In this document: piece after piece, positions 6,310 to 14,343 of the stretch | Position numbering within the stretch: position 1 is the first letter of the stretch | Layout of the letters: every line of letters begins with the position of its first letter | Source of the DNA: an uncultured Erysipelotrichaceae bacterium | GTDB taxonomy: Bacteria > Bacillota_I > Bacilli_A > RF39 > UBA660 | Assembly (NCBI GenBank): GCA_902795975.1 | Contig: CADBNE010000006.1 | Location: 1-23,827 of the forward strand | Length of the DNA: 23,827 bases | Reading direction: 5' to 3' | Translations under genes and position numbers: made by a program | The notes under the pieces: generated by a model | Told to the model about the DNA's origin: nothing | What the model saw: only the letters and a program-made list of their open reading frames with translations | The model's database searches: none

Positions 6310-8679
6310 ATGATTAGTATGAATTGGGTAAAAGATTATATTGATCTTGAAGGAGAAGACTTAGAAGTAGTTGCTGATAAAGTTACTAAAGCAGGTATAA
6401 ATGTAGAACATGTTATATCTAATAAAATAAATAATTTAGTTATTGGTAAAGTAGTTAGTTGTGTAGAACATCCTGATTCTGATCATCTACATGTATGTAT
6501 GGTAGATGTAGGAGATAAAGAAATACAAATCGTATGCGGCGCTCCAAATGTAAGAGAAGGGTTAAAAGTTATAGTAGCACTAGTAGGTGCTGTATTACCT
6601 GGAAATTTTGAAATAAAAAAAGGTAAAATACGTGGTCAAGAATCTAATGGTATGATATGTGCTTTATATGAATTAGGTTTAGAAGAAAAAAATGATGAAA
6701 CATATGCTAAAGGTATTGAAGAATTAGATAGTGATGCACCAGTGGGTAAAGATGCATTTGAATACCTTGGAGTAGGTGATACATTATATGATTTAGATGT
6801 ACATAAACATAAAAATAATGATTGTAGATATCATATAGGTTTTGCATATGAAATAGGTACTATATTAGGCAAAAAAGTAAAATTACCAGAAGCTAAATTT
6901 AGTACTATTAAAGAAAATATAAAAGATAATTTTAAAATAAGTGTTTCTACTGATAGATGTACTTATTATAAAGCAAGAATGGTTACAGATTTACAAGTAG
7001 GTGAAACTCCAGAATTCATTAAGAAGAGATTAGTAAGTGCAGGAATGAGAAGTATAAATAACATAGTAGATATATCTAACTTTGTTATGCTTGAATATGG
7101 TCAACCATTACATTTCTTTGATAAAGATAAACTAGGTAATGAAATATTAGTTAGAAATGCTTCTAATGGAGAAAAAATTATTACATTAGATGAAATTGAA
7201 AGAGATTTAGATGAAAATGATATAGTTATTACAGATGGTACTAATCCAGTATGTATTGCAGGTATTATGGGAGGACTTAATACTGAAGTAGATGATAATA
7301 CTAAGACTATTGTAATAGAAAGTGCTATATTCAATGCTACTAATATAAGAAAAACAGCTAGAAGATTAAATTTACGTAGTGAAGCATCTTTAAGATATGA
7401 AAAAGGTCTAAATTACGAATATACTGATGCAGCACTAGATAGAGCATGTTATTTATTAGAAAAATATGCATCAGGTAAAGTATTATCTGGTACATTAGAA
7501 CATGATAAAGAAGATAAGAAAGAAAAGAAAGTAACATTTACTACTGATAGAATTAATTCTTTATTAGGACTAGATTTAACAGATGATGATATTGAAACTC
7601 AATTAGATAAGTTAGACTTTAAATATACTTTAAAGAAAGGTGTATTTGAAGCTATTATACCTAGAAGAAGATTAGATATTGAAGAAAATGTAAATGATAT
7701 AGCAGAAGAAGTAGGTAGATTATATGGATATCATAATTTAAAAAGCAATTTACCATTACTTCCTACTAAACCAGGTAAATATGAACATAGTATTCAAATA
7801 AGAAAAGATTTAAGTAAGAGACTTAGAAGTTTAGGTTTAAATGAAACAAGAACTTATTCTTTAGTTGATCAAAAGACTGCAGATATGTTCTATCAAGATA
7901 GACAATTAGTATTAATACCTAATCCTATGAGTAGTGATAGATCAGCTCTTAGAAAGACAATGATACCATCTATGTTAGATGTTATTAAATATAATAAATC
8001 TAGAGGATTAAAAGATATTAATATATATGAAATAAGTAAAGTATTCTATGATGATTTCAAGGAAGAAAATCATATAGCAGTAGCAATGTATGGTAATTAT
8101 ATTTCAAGTAAATGGCAAGGTATTAATATAAAAAATGACTTTTATGTATTAAAAGGAATAGTAGAAAAAATACTTGATTATATGGGATTAAAAAATAGAT
8201 ATAGTTTTGAAGTATCTAGTGAATCTAGTTTACATCCAGGAATAAGTGCTGACATAATGTTAGATAGAAAGAAAATAGGTTTCTTAGGTAGAATTCATCC
8301 AAAAATTAATAAAGATGAAATATATGTAATGGAAATATCAATGAATGCTATAGATACAAAAGTTAAACCTATTAAATTTAAACAATCATCAAAATTACCT
8401 AATATTAAGAAGGATATGGCATTTATTGTTAAGAAAGATGTATCAGCATCAACTTTATTAAATCAAATAAAGAAATCAGGTGGAAAATTACTTACTGATT
8501 TAGATATATTTGATGTATACACAGGAGAAAATGTAGGTAGTGATGAGAAATCAATAGCATTCTCATTAACATTTGAAGATCCTACTAAGACATTAACTGA
8601 AGAAGAAGTAACACAAGTATTTGAAAAAATAATTAATGATGTAGAAACTAATATAGGTGCTACATTAAGAAATAAATAA
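6310..8679 (+). CDS. pheT: Phenylalanyl-tRNA synthetase beta subunit
   Basis: Structural and editing beta subunit of phenylalanyl-tRNA synthetase, 789 residues, the usual bacterial length. In order it shows the short N-terminal domain MISMNWVKDYIDL; the EMAP-like tRNA-binding OB fold (about 40-150, with IGKVVSCVEHPDSDHLHVC and CGAPNVREG); the B3/4 editing domain (about 210-385, with INNIVDISNFVMLEYGQPLH and RLNLRSEASLRYEKGL); B5 (about 405-475); the synthetase-like core (about 490-690); and the C-terminal ferredoxin-like anticodon-binding domain (about 695-788, with LPNIKKDMAFIV). The ATG at 6310 is 1 nt after the pheS stop, with GGGAGG (6295-6300) inside pheS, so the two subunits are translationally linked. 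A strong terminator closes the operon. Confidence 0.97.
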   Translation: MISMNWVKDYIDLEGEDLEVVADKVTKAGINVEHVISNKINNLVIGKVVSCVEHPDSDHLHVCMVDVGDKEIQIVCGAPNVREGLKVIVALVGAVLPGNFEIKKGKIRGQESNGMICALYELGLEEKNDETYAKGIEELDSDAPVGKDAFEYLGVGDTLYDLDVHKHKNNDCRYHIGFAYEIGTILGKKVKLPEAKFSTIKENIKDNFKISVSTDRCTYYKARMVTDLQVGETPEFIKKRLVSAGMRSINNIVDISNFVMLEYGQPLHFFDKDKLGNEILVRNASNGEKIITLDEIERDLDENDIVITDGTNPVCIAGIMGGLNTEVDDNTKTIVIESAIFNATNIRKTARRLNLRSEASLRYEKGLNYEYTDAALDRACYLLEKYASGKVLSGTLEHDKEDKKEKKVTFTTDRINSLLGLDLTDDDIETQLDKLDFKYTLKKGVFEAIIPRRRLDIEENVNDIAEEVGRLYGYHNLKSNLPLLPTKPGKYEHSIQIRKDLSKRLRSLGLNETRTYSLVDQKTADMFYQDRQLVLIPNPMSSDRSALRKTMIPSMLDVIKYNKSRGLKDINIYEISKVFYDDFKEENHIAVAMYGNYISSKWQGINIKNDFYVLKGIVEKILDYMGLKNRYSFEVSSESSLHPGISADIMLDRKKIGFLGRIHPKINKDEIYVMEISMNAIDTKVKPIKFKQSSKLPNIKKDMAFIVKKDVSASTLLNQIKKSGGKLLTDLDIFDVYTGENVGSDEKSIAFSLTFEDPTKTLTEEEVTQVFEKIINDVETNIGATLRNK

Positions 8680-8706
8680 TATTGGATTTCCAATATTATT
8701 TTTTTT
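8677..8706 (+). terminator. Rho-independent terminator after pheT
   Basis: A 9-bp stem (TAATATTGG at 8677-8685, CCAATATTA at 8690-8698), 4-nt loop ATTT, and eight T (8699-8706). The stem begins with the pheT stop codon itself. Confidence 0.85.
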
Positions 8707-8713
8707 ATTATTA

Positions 8714-8722
8714 TGGTATAAT
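8714..8722 (+). promoter_or_regulatory. Extended -10 promoter for the lipase-like operon
   Basis: TGGTATAAT, 8 nt after the pheT terminator tract. The predicted start near 8729 leaves a leader of about 23 nt, containing AAGGAT (8738-8743) before the ATG at 8752. Confidence 0.65.
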
Positions 8723-8751
8723 TAATATAGTTATAATAAGGATGTGTTTAT

Positions 8752-11139
8752 ATGCAATCAAAAATTAGTTTTTCTAATTCATCATTTAATAATTTAAATA
8801 AATATATTAAACCTGATAATCAGGGAAATTCTGGTGCATCATCTATATCAAAAAATAATGCTCCTGAAGTTATAAATTTTGAAAGTAAAACTGAAAATTT
8901 AGATACATCTTTACAAAGTACTAGTAATCCAAATGCTCCTTCAATAATTTACAAAGAAACTAAATCTGCATATAGTATTACTTCTCATAGTGATAAAGAT
9001 AATGTTAATATAAATCAAATAAGATGCATTATTAGAGATTCCAAAAATAATCTAAAAAAATTACAAAAAGAGGATTGCATTGAATATAATAGGTTATATT
9101 TAAAAAATACACTTGGATTTAGTGATGAAGATGCAGAAAAATATTCAAAAGAAATTTATCAAATAATGTTAGATTATTATGGAGTAGATAATATTAATGA
9201 TGCTTTTAAAAGTGATGATTTTAAGAATGAAGTAACGTTTTCAACACTTATGGTTAGATTATCTAAAGCAGGGGAAGAGCAAAAATTAAAAGATATAACA
9301 GATGCTGTTGGAACAACTAATTTTATTAATATGATGAATAATTATCAAAATAATACAATAGATTATTTGCAATTCTTTAATGATTATTTGGTTGGAAAAT
9401 CATTTGAAGATGCTATGTCTTTTTCAAACTATTCTAAGTACTTAAGAGATAATATTCTAAAAAATGCTGATGATAATGTTTATGCAACATATCAGTATGT
9501 AGGATTACATAAATATTTTAGAAATAATTTAAATATTGATGATTATGGTTTAAGTGATGAAATGAAAAAATCTGTTGTAAAAGAAATAGTAGATGAAGAC
9601 GGATATGATGCAATGGTACTACATCTTGTAAATGGAAATTATGCAATAGTTAATTCATGTACTAATGAGAGTGAAAGTGAAGATATGGGTGCTATAGTAG
9701 GTAATATCGCTTCTTTAGCATGTGATGATGATTTTTCAAAAGATTTATTTAATTTATATTCTAGAATGTTATTAGGAACAACTGGTAATACTACAAATGA
9801 TGCATATTCTGATGCTCAAGTAACTGCTTGTGAAAAATTAATAAAAAAATATATTGATAATGGTAAAAATATGGAATTATATGGATACTCATTAGGTGGC
9901 GGTATAATGGAAGCTGCTTATTCTAGAATTAAAGAAGAGGGAGAAACTAAATATACTGATAAAATTAAATCAGTATGTGTTTATAATCCATTTACTTTGA
10001 TAGCTGAATTAGATGAAAAAGCTAATATAAAAAATTTAGTTGGTGATAAAAAGTTTTTAAGATATTGTGCTGAAAGCGATGTAGTATCTACATTTAATAA
10101 TTATGTAGAACAATTAGATGGTAATACTCTATATCTAAATGCTGCTGATATTAATTCAAGAGATTGGTTTGAACAAAGAGGAAAAGCATGTTCACCTCTT
10201 GAATTATTTACTAAGGGTAATCATTCATTTAGTGCTGTAAATGGATATAAGCATAGTTCTTTTGATGCATATGGTAATGTTACTAAAGGACATGAAGGTA
10301 GTTTTATTTCAATTAGTAATGTTATTAATGCATTAGAAAAAGATTATCACGTTACTGGGCATACAGCTTCTGAATTTGTTAAAGGACAAAATTATAATGG
10401 TTATAAAGAAGAACTTAATTCAATGAGCTTAGATGAATGTATGAAAAATAGTTTTAAAGATTATGTTAATTTAATAATTAAAGATACTGGATTTGAGAGT
10501 AAATTAGGCGATTTTGGTGATTTAAAGGATGAATTATTAGATTATATGGGTGAAAATTTTGGAGAAATAAAATATAAACATTCAAAAGGAACTCCTTTAT
10601 ATGTCGAACTAGGAGAAGATACATTAGGTGATATAATTGGAGAATATATGTCAGAATTTATTTGGAATATTGTTAAAGATACAGAAGTAGAAAAGGGACC
10701 TTTTACATTTGATGCAGCTACTTTTGTTGATCGAGATGATTTAGAGGATGCCGTATGGTATGCATTTGCAAATGATACTGATAATATTTATAAAATAATT
10801 GAGGCTAAGTATAGTAAAAATAATGAAGCAGCATGTGACTATGTAGATGATTTTATTGATAATCTTATGGATGATTATGAAAATGACACACATTGGAATG
10901 AAATATTTGACAAAATAGGAAAAAAAGATTTGAAGAAAAAATTGAAATCACAATTTAAAGATAAATTAAAAATAAACGGTAGTGACGCAGAAGAAAGTTA
11001 TACTGTTAATAATAATGCATCTTTAGAATATCAACATTTGATGGAAACAATAGAAAATGGTACATATGATGGTGGTGGATTAATAAATCCAGATTATACA
11101 TCAACAACGACAACGACAACAACTACTGTTGCAAAATAA
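8752..11139 (+). CDS. Large alpha/beta-hydrolase (lipase-like, Mbeg1/DUF2974-type) protein
   Basis: A 795-residue protein with a central alpha/beta-hydrolase segment. The nucleophile elbow ELYGYSLGGG puts the serine at residue 380. Asp443 in CAESDVVSTF follows the expected strand, and His491 (KGNHSFSA), His501 or His514 (KGHEGSF) could complete the triad. The arrangement resembles class 3 lipases and the Mbeg1-like (DUF2974) group. Residues 1-85 are Ser/Asn-rich and look disordered, 90-280 are helical, 535-770 are acidic and helical, and the end is a run of eight Thr followed by VAK. No classical signal peptide or membrane segment is visible, so if it is exported the route is not Sec type. 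It heads a five-gene operon whose next members look membrane-anchored or exported. The substrate is unknown. Confidence 0.7.
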   Translation: MQSKISFSNSSFNNLNKYIKPDNQGNSGASSISKNNAPEVINFESKTENLDTSLQSTSNPNAPSIIYKETKSAYSITSHSDKDNVNINQIRCIIRDSKNNLKKLQKEDCIEYNRLYLKNTLGFSDEDAEKYSKEIYQIMLDYYGVDNINDAFKSDDFKNEVTFSTLMVRLSKAGEEQKLKDITDAVGTTNFINMMNNYQNNTIDYLQFFNDYLVGKSFEDAMSFSNYSKYLRDNILKNADDNVYATYQYVGLHKYFRNNLNIDDYGLSDEMKKSVVKEIVDEDGYDAMVLHLVNGNYAIVNSCTNESESEDMGAIVGNIASLACDDDFSKDLFNLYSRMLLGTTGNTTNDAYSDAQVTACEKLIKKYIDNGKNMELYGYSLGGGIMEAAYSRIKEEGETKYTDKIKSVCVYNPFTLIAELDEKANIKNLVGDKKFLRYCAESDVVSTFNNYVEQLDGNTLYLNAADINSRDWFEQRGKACSPLELFTKGNHSFSAVNGYKHSSFDAYGNVTKGHEGSFISISNVINALEKDYHVTGHTASEFVKGQNYNGYKEELNSMSLDECMKNSFKDYVNLIIKDTGFESKLGDFGDLKDELLDYMGENFGEIKYKHSKGTPLYVELGEDTLGDIIGEYMSEFIWNIVKDTEVEKGPFTFDAATFVDRDDLEDAVWYAFANDTDNIYKIIEAKYSKNNEAACDYVDDFIDNLMDDYENDTHWNEIFDKIGKKDLKKKLKSQFKDKLKINGSDAEESYTVNNNASLEYQHLMETIENGTYDGGGLINPDYTSTTTTTTTTVAK

Positions 11140-11159
11140 TAGATTAGAAAGGGAATAAT

Positions 11160-11684
11160 ATGAATTTAAAGGGAGCACAGAGAATGGAAACTATATTAGT
11201 GTTTGCTTTTATAGTAGGACTTGCTTTTTTAGGATTTATTGGAATACAAGATAGAATGAAAGATAAAGATCCTGATAAAAAAACAAGTAATTCAAATGAA
11301 ACAAGTAATGTAGTTAAAGAAGAAAAATTAATAGGGGATTATAATAATATAAATTTATATTTTACTGATTATGTATATTCAGGTAAATTAAATGGATATA
11401 ATTATACTGAGGTATCATTAACTAATGTTGATTTAAATAGTATTAAGAGTGAAATATCTAAATTAAATTTAAATGATACTACTGATGAAATAGTATATGG
11501 GCAATATAAATTAGTACTAGATGATAAAGTTATATATTATGATATAAATAATGATAGTGCTATATACAATGGTAATATATTTAAGTTTCCAAGAGCAATA
11601 AAAACTAAGCTTAATATTACTAATAATACATGTTCTTGTTGTACAACAGTTAATTGTAATATAAATTTATGCAAGTGTAGTTAA
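11160..11684 (+). CDS. Membrane-anchored small protein with Cys-rich C-terminus
   Basis: A 174-residue protein of no family I recognise. Residues 11-30 (ILVFAFIVGLAFLGFIGI) form one hydrophobic segment, followed by a charged DRMKDKDPDKK stretch, so it is probably an N-terminally anchored protein with the rest outside. The body (50-150) is beta-rich with many Tyr, Asn and Asp. The last 17 residues hold six cysteines (158, 160, 161, 166, 171, 173), a cluster unlike anything else in the window. Two starts are possible: ATG 11160 with AAAGGGA upstream, or ATG 11184 with AAAGGGAG about 9 nt upstream, which would begin METILVFAF. It is 20 nt after the hydrolase gene and 10 nt before the first paralogue, so clearly in the same operon. 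Confidence 0.65.
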   Translation: MNLKGAQRMETILVFAFIVGLAFLGFIGIQDRMKDKDPDKKTSNSNETSNVVKEEKLIGDYNNINLYFTDYVYSGKLNGYNYTEVSLTNVDLNSIKSEISKLNLNDTTDEIVYGQYKLVLDDKVIYYDINNDSAIYNGNIFKFPRAIKTKLNITNNTCSCCTTVNCNINLCKCS

Positions 11685-11694
11685 GGAGTAATTT

Positions 11695-12285
11695 ATGAAA
11701 AAAGATTATAAAAATATATTTGAAAAAATGAAAGCTAAAAGTATTGGAATTAATAAAAGAGTAAAAAATAAAAGAATTAAAATTAAAGCAACTTTAAAAA
11801 GAAGTATTGCTACATTTTTAACAATTTTAGCAGCATCTTCTATGGTAGGATGTAATGTAAAAAATAATGAAAAAAATTCTACTAAATCAAGTACATCTTA
11901 TTCTATGGATAAAGAGTGGAATGGGTATACATATGATGAAATTACTAATTATGAATTAAAAAGATTAGATGAAACACTTAGTTCAAATGGTTTAACTGAA
12001 TATGAAATGAAGGGCGGAAATAGGGTATATAATTATACAGCACAGGATTATGGAAAAGTACCTGAATTTAATGATTCATATGTAAGAAGTTTTTATATAA
12101 TGACAGATTCAAATACTGTTGATCAATTTTGCATGTCACAAGGATATCAAAATTTTACAGATTATATGGACAAAAATGGATATATTAATTCAGATGGTTC
12201 TAAAGATATTTCTAAATGGTATGATGATTCATTAGAAGCTGTTAGTAAGAAAATGAGTTTTAGAGAGGTAGGAAAAACTAAATGA
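11695..12285 (+). CDS. Putative exported lipoprotein, paralogue 1
   Basis: A 196-residue protein with a long basic N-terminal stretch (about 36 residues) followed by a hydrophobic segment IATFLTILAASSMVGC. Cys53 after MVG could be a lipobox cysteine, so export and lipidation are plausible. Residues 70-196 form a domain shared with the gene at 12508: NGYTYDEI, NRVYNY, PEFNDSYVRSFYIMTDSNT and GYQNFTDYMDKNGY all have clear counterparts there. The pre-signal region shares SIGxNKRxxxKR with the paralogue. I know no family for the domain. The start follows AAGGAG. The TGA stop overlaps the next ATG as ATGA; it is the only TGA stop in the window. Function unknown, likely cell-surface. Confidence 0.65.
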   Translation: MKKDYKNIFEKMKAKSIGINKRVKNKRIKIKATLKRSIATFLTILAASSMVGCNVKNNEKNSTKSSTSYSMDKEWNGYTYDEITNYELKRLDETLSSNGLTEYEMKGGNRVYNYTAQDYGKVPEFNDSYVRSFYIMTDSNTVDQFCMSQGYQNFTDYMDKNGYINSDGSKDISKWYDDSLEAVSKKMSFREVGKTK

Positions 12286-12503
12286 GTTATGAAATAGTTA
12301 AATTGGAAGATGGTAAAAATTATTTAATATTAAATGAACAAGTAATAGATAATGTTAAATATTTATACTTAGTTAATGTAAATGATGAAGATGATTTTGC
12401 TATTAGAAAAGAAGATGGTGAAGATTTAGTTGGTCTTACTGAAGAAGAATTTAATAAAGTTATTAAGCATCTAATTAAAGAAATAGATGAAGATATTGAT
12501 TAA
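12282..12503 (+). CDS. Small DUF1292-like protein
   Basis: A 73-residue acidic protein resembling the DUF1292 (YrzB-like) family of Bacillota: a short beta-rich unit with YLILNEQVIDNVKYLYLVNV, then FAIRKEDGEDLVGLTEEEFNKVI. No catalytic residue, signal peptide or membrane segment is seen. The ATG overlaps the preceding stop (ATGA), with AGAGGTAGGA 8-17 nt upstream, so translation is coupled to paralogue 1. DUF1292 proteins are normally encoded in housekeeping settings (near yrvK/yrrK-type genes), so finding one between two duplicated exported proteins is unusual. Family assignment is by pattern only; function unknown. Confidence 0.6.
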   Translation: MSYEIVKLEDGKNYLILNEQVIDNVKYLYLVNVNDEDDFAIRKEDGEDLVGLTEEEFNKVIKHLIKEIDEDID

Positions 12504-12507
12504 AAAT

Positions 12508-13074
12508 ATGAATAGTAATGATGAAAATAAAAAATATTTAAAGTTAAAAAATAATAGTATAGGATCTAATAAAAGAAGTAATGGTAAAAGAAGAATTATA
12601 TTTGGTAATCTAAAAAAGAGTACTAAATTAATGTATACTGTATTTAAGTTTGCATGTATAACAAGTTGTTCTATAATTTCAGAACCAATGGATAAAGTAT
12701 CGGCTTTTACTGATTCTAAGGGTGAATATAATGGATATTCATATAGTGATATAGCGCATTTTGAAACAAATAGAGTATATGAATTAATGGATAATTATGA
12801 ATTAGATGAATATAGTTTAGAAGATGGTAAAAGAGTATATAATTACGATAGTAAAGTATATAAAAAAATACCTCAAATAGATGATAGTTATTTATATGGA
12901 TTTTATTTAATATCTGATACTAATACTATGAATCAAATATCAATTTCTTTTGGATATAAAGATTTTGAAGACTATATCCATAGTAATGGATTTAAATCTG
13001 AAGAAGAATGGATTGAAAATAGTTTAAACGATATAAGTATTATTATGCAAAACAAAAAAGGAACAACGAAATAA
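12508..13074 (+). CDS. Putative exported protein, paralogue 2
   Basis: A 188-residue paralogue of the 11695 product. Shared blocks include NGYSYSDI, KRVYNY, PQIDDSYLYGFYLISDTNT and GYKDFEDYIHSNGF. The N-terminus has a basic region (SIGSNKRSNGKRR), a hydrophobic stretch LMYTVFKFACITSCSIIS, and VSA before FTDS as a possible signal peptidase site; no clear lipobox, unlike paralogue 1. An in-frame ATG at 12487 inside the previous gene is possible, but 12508 puts SIGxNKR at residue 17, as against 16 in paralogue 1, so I prefer 12508. Neither start has a good SD, so reinitiation 5 nt after the upstream stop is likely. It is the last gene before a strong terminator. Confidence 0.62.
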   Translation: MNSNDENKKYLKLKNNSIGSNKRSNGKRRIIFGNLKKSTKLMYTVFKFACITSCSIISEPMDKVSAFTDSKGEYNGYSYSDIAHFETNRVYELMDNYELDEYSLEDGKRVYNYDSKVYKKIPQIDDSYLYGFYLISDTNTMNQISISFGYKDFEDYIHSNGFKSEEEWIENSLNDISIIMQNKKGTTK

Positions 13075-13113
13075 TTTCAATATTCATTATAGAAAATTTA
13101 TAAAATAATTTTT

Positions 13114-13145
13114 AAAATATGTTTTTCTTTAAAACATATTTTTTT
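13114..13145 (+). terminator. Rho-independent terminator closing the lipase-like operon
   Basis: A 12-bp AT-rich stem (AAAATATGTTTT at 13114-13125, AAAACATATTTT at 13131-13142), 5-nt loop TCTTT, and seven T at 13139-13145. Confidence 0.8.
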
Positions 13146-13161
13146 AATTTTATTAATTTTA

Positions 13162-13190
13162 TTGTAAATTAAATTTTGGTATGGTATTAT
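13162..13190 (+). promoter_or_regulatory. Promoter of the EAL-like gene, DUF2357-like gene and priA operon
   Basis: TTGTAA at 13162-13167, a 17-nt spacer and TATTAT at 13185-13190, extended by TGG at 13182-13184. Transcription should start near 13197, which argues against the GTG at 13198 as the start codon and for the one at 13219. Confidence 0.7.
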
Positions 13191-13218
13191 TTAATAAGTG
13201 GATAGTGGAAGTGATATA

Positions 13219-14343
13219 GTGGAAAATGATATTATTTCTTTGTTTCTTACAAGAAAAAAACATAATATAACTAACTATGCTGAAATATTTATTAAGTATA
13301 GTTTAAAAAATAAATTAAATTTAAATTCAATTATTGGTAAAATTGTTGATATATATTTTGATAATTATTATTTGGAAAAAAATCATGATTTTTCCTTATT
13401 AACTAAATATTTTGAAATAGGAAAAACAAATGAATCATTAATGAAAGATGTATTACAATCAGCCTTATTATTTTATAAAAAAAGTGGATTATCAGAACAA
13501 ATAGAAAGTGATATTAAAACAATTGTAATATTATCTAATCTTATATATTTATCTATAAATTTAGATGAATTTGTTAATGAATTTTCAAATAGTGAAATTG
13601 ATATAGAAGAACGAATAGATTCATATTTTAAAATATATCAAACAAAATTAAAATTAAATAATGAAGATTTAGAAAAATTAAGAGAAGATTTATTAATATC
13701 TATTAAAAAAGATACAACATCAGAAAAGAAATTTTGGAAATGTTTAATTTCAAATAATTATATTTTAAATTTTCAAAAATTAAATCATAAGAATTTATAT
13801 TTTGTTGATTATAAATATGAAATAAAACAATTAAATAGATATGATAAAAATGAGATAATTCGTACTAGTCAAACTAAAGGTATATATGATGATATATTAT
13901 CTATATATTTAGAAGAATTATCTATATTTATTTTAAAAAACTTATTAAATAAAAAAGAAAATATTTTCTTTATAGAAATATATCCAGATTATTTTAATAA
14001 AAATAAAGATTTATTAGCGCTTGATAGAATTTTTTATAATAAAAGTGTTAAGTCAAAAGTTATATTTATGTTTAATATGGATGAAGTACAAAGTAATTTA
14101 AATGTTATTAAGTATTTATATTCGAAAGGATATACACTAGGCCTTAAAAAAGTAGCAAATGATTTAATGTTAAGTAGTAATTCATTTGATATGTTTGATT
14201 ATGTGTTTATTAGTGAAGAATTATTAAATAATTATAATGAATATAGACAAGTATGGGAAATTAAAAATGTTAAATTTATAATTGATCATAAAGTAGAAAA
14301 AGTAGTGAGTGAAGAAGAAATATTAAAAGAAATAGGTGATTAA
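13219..14343 (+). CDS. Hypothetical protein with a degenerate EAL-like C-terminal domain
   Basis: A 374-residue cytoplasmic protein. Residues 1-200 are helical and match nothing I know. The C-terminal part reads like an EAL domain that has lost its metal ligands. VIFMFNMDE (281-289) sits where EITE-type glutamate motifs occur. GYTLGLKKVAN (304-314) sits where the G-IALDDFG motif should be, with Lys-Lys for Asp-Asp, and FDYVFISEELL sits where the D-x-I-K-I-D strand should be. If right, it could bind c-di-GMP or a partner but should not cleave it. The start is GTG 13219 because GGAAGTGAT (13207-13215) precedes it; GTG 13198 lies at the predicted transcription start. It is the first gene of the operon ending in priA. 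The fold call is inference. Confidence 0.55.
   Translation: MENDIISLFLTRKKHNITNYAEIFIKYSLKNKLNLNSIIGKIVDIYFDNYYLEKNHDFSLLTKYFEIGKTNESLMKDVLQSALLFYKKSGLSEQIESDIKTIVILSNLIYLSINLDEFVNEFSNSEIDIEERIDSYFKIYQTKLKLNNEDLEKLREDLLISIKKDTTSEKKFWKCLISNNYILNFQKLNHKNLYFVDYKYEIKQLNRYDKNEIIRTSQTKGIYDDILSIYLEELSIFILKNLLNKKENIFFIEIYPDYFNKNKDLLALDRIFYNKSVKSKVIFMFNMDEVQSNLNVIKYLYSKGYTLGLKKVANDLMLSSNSFDMFDYVFISEELLNNYNEYRQVWEIKNVKFIIDHKVEKVVSEEEILKEIGD

Noticed and set aside
7101..7334. Minus-strand open frame of 77 codons inside pheT
   Set aside because: It lies wholly within a strongly supported gene, has no ribosome-binding site, and its low-complexity Ser/Ile product reflects the AT-rich complement.
8463..8693. 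Minus-strand open frame of 76 codons over the pheT 3' end
   Set aside because: Antisense shadow that includes the pheT terminator hairpin; no promoter or SD on that strand.
12283..12285. TGA read as Trp (Mycoplasma-type code)
   Set aside because: This TGA ends one gene within an ATGA overlap, no other in-frame TGA is seen in any gene, and Trp is regularly TGG.
8752..13074. Prophage or transposon origin of the accessory operon
   Set aside because: No integrase, transposase, terminal repeats, tRNA target or shift in base composition was visible around it.
13198..13218. GTG at 13198 as start of the EAL-like gene
   Set aside because: It falls at the predicted transcription start with no room for a ribosome-binding site; GGAAGTGAT precedes the GTG at 13219.
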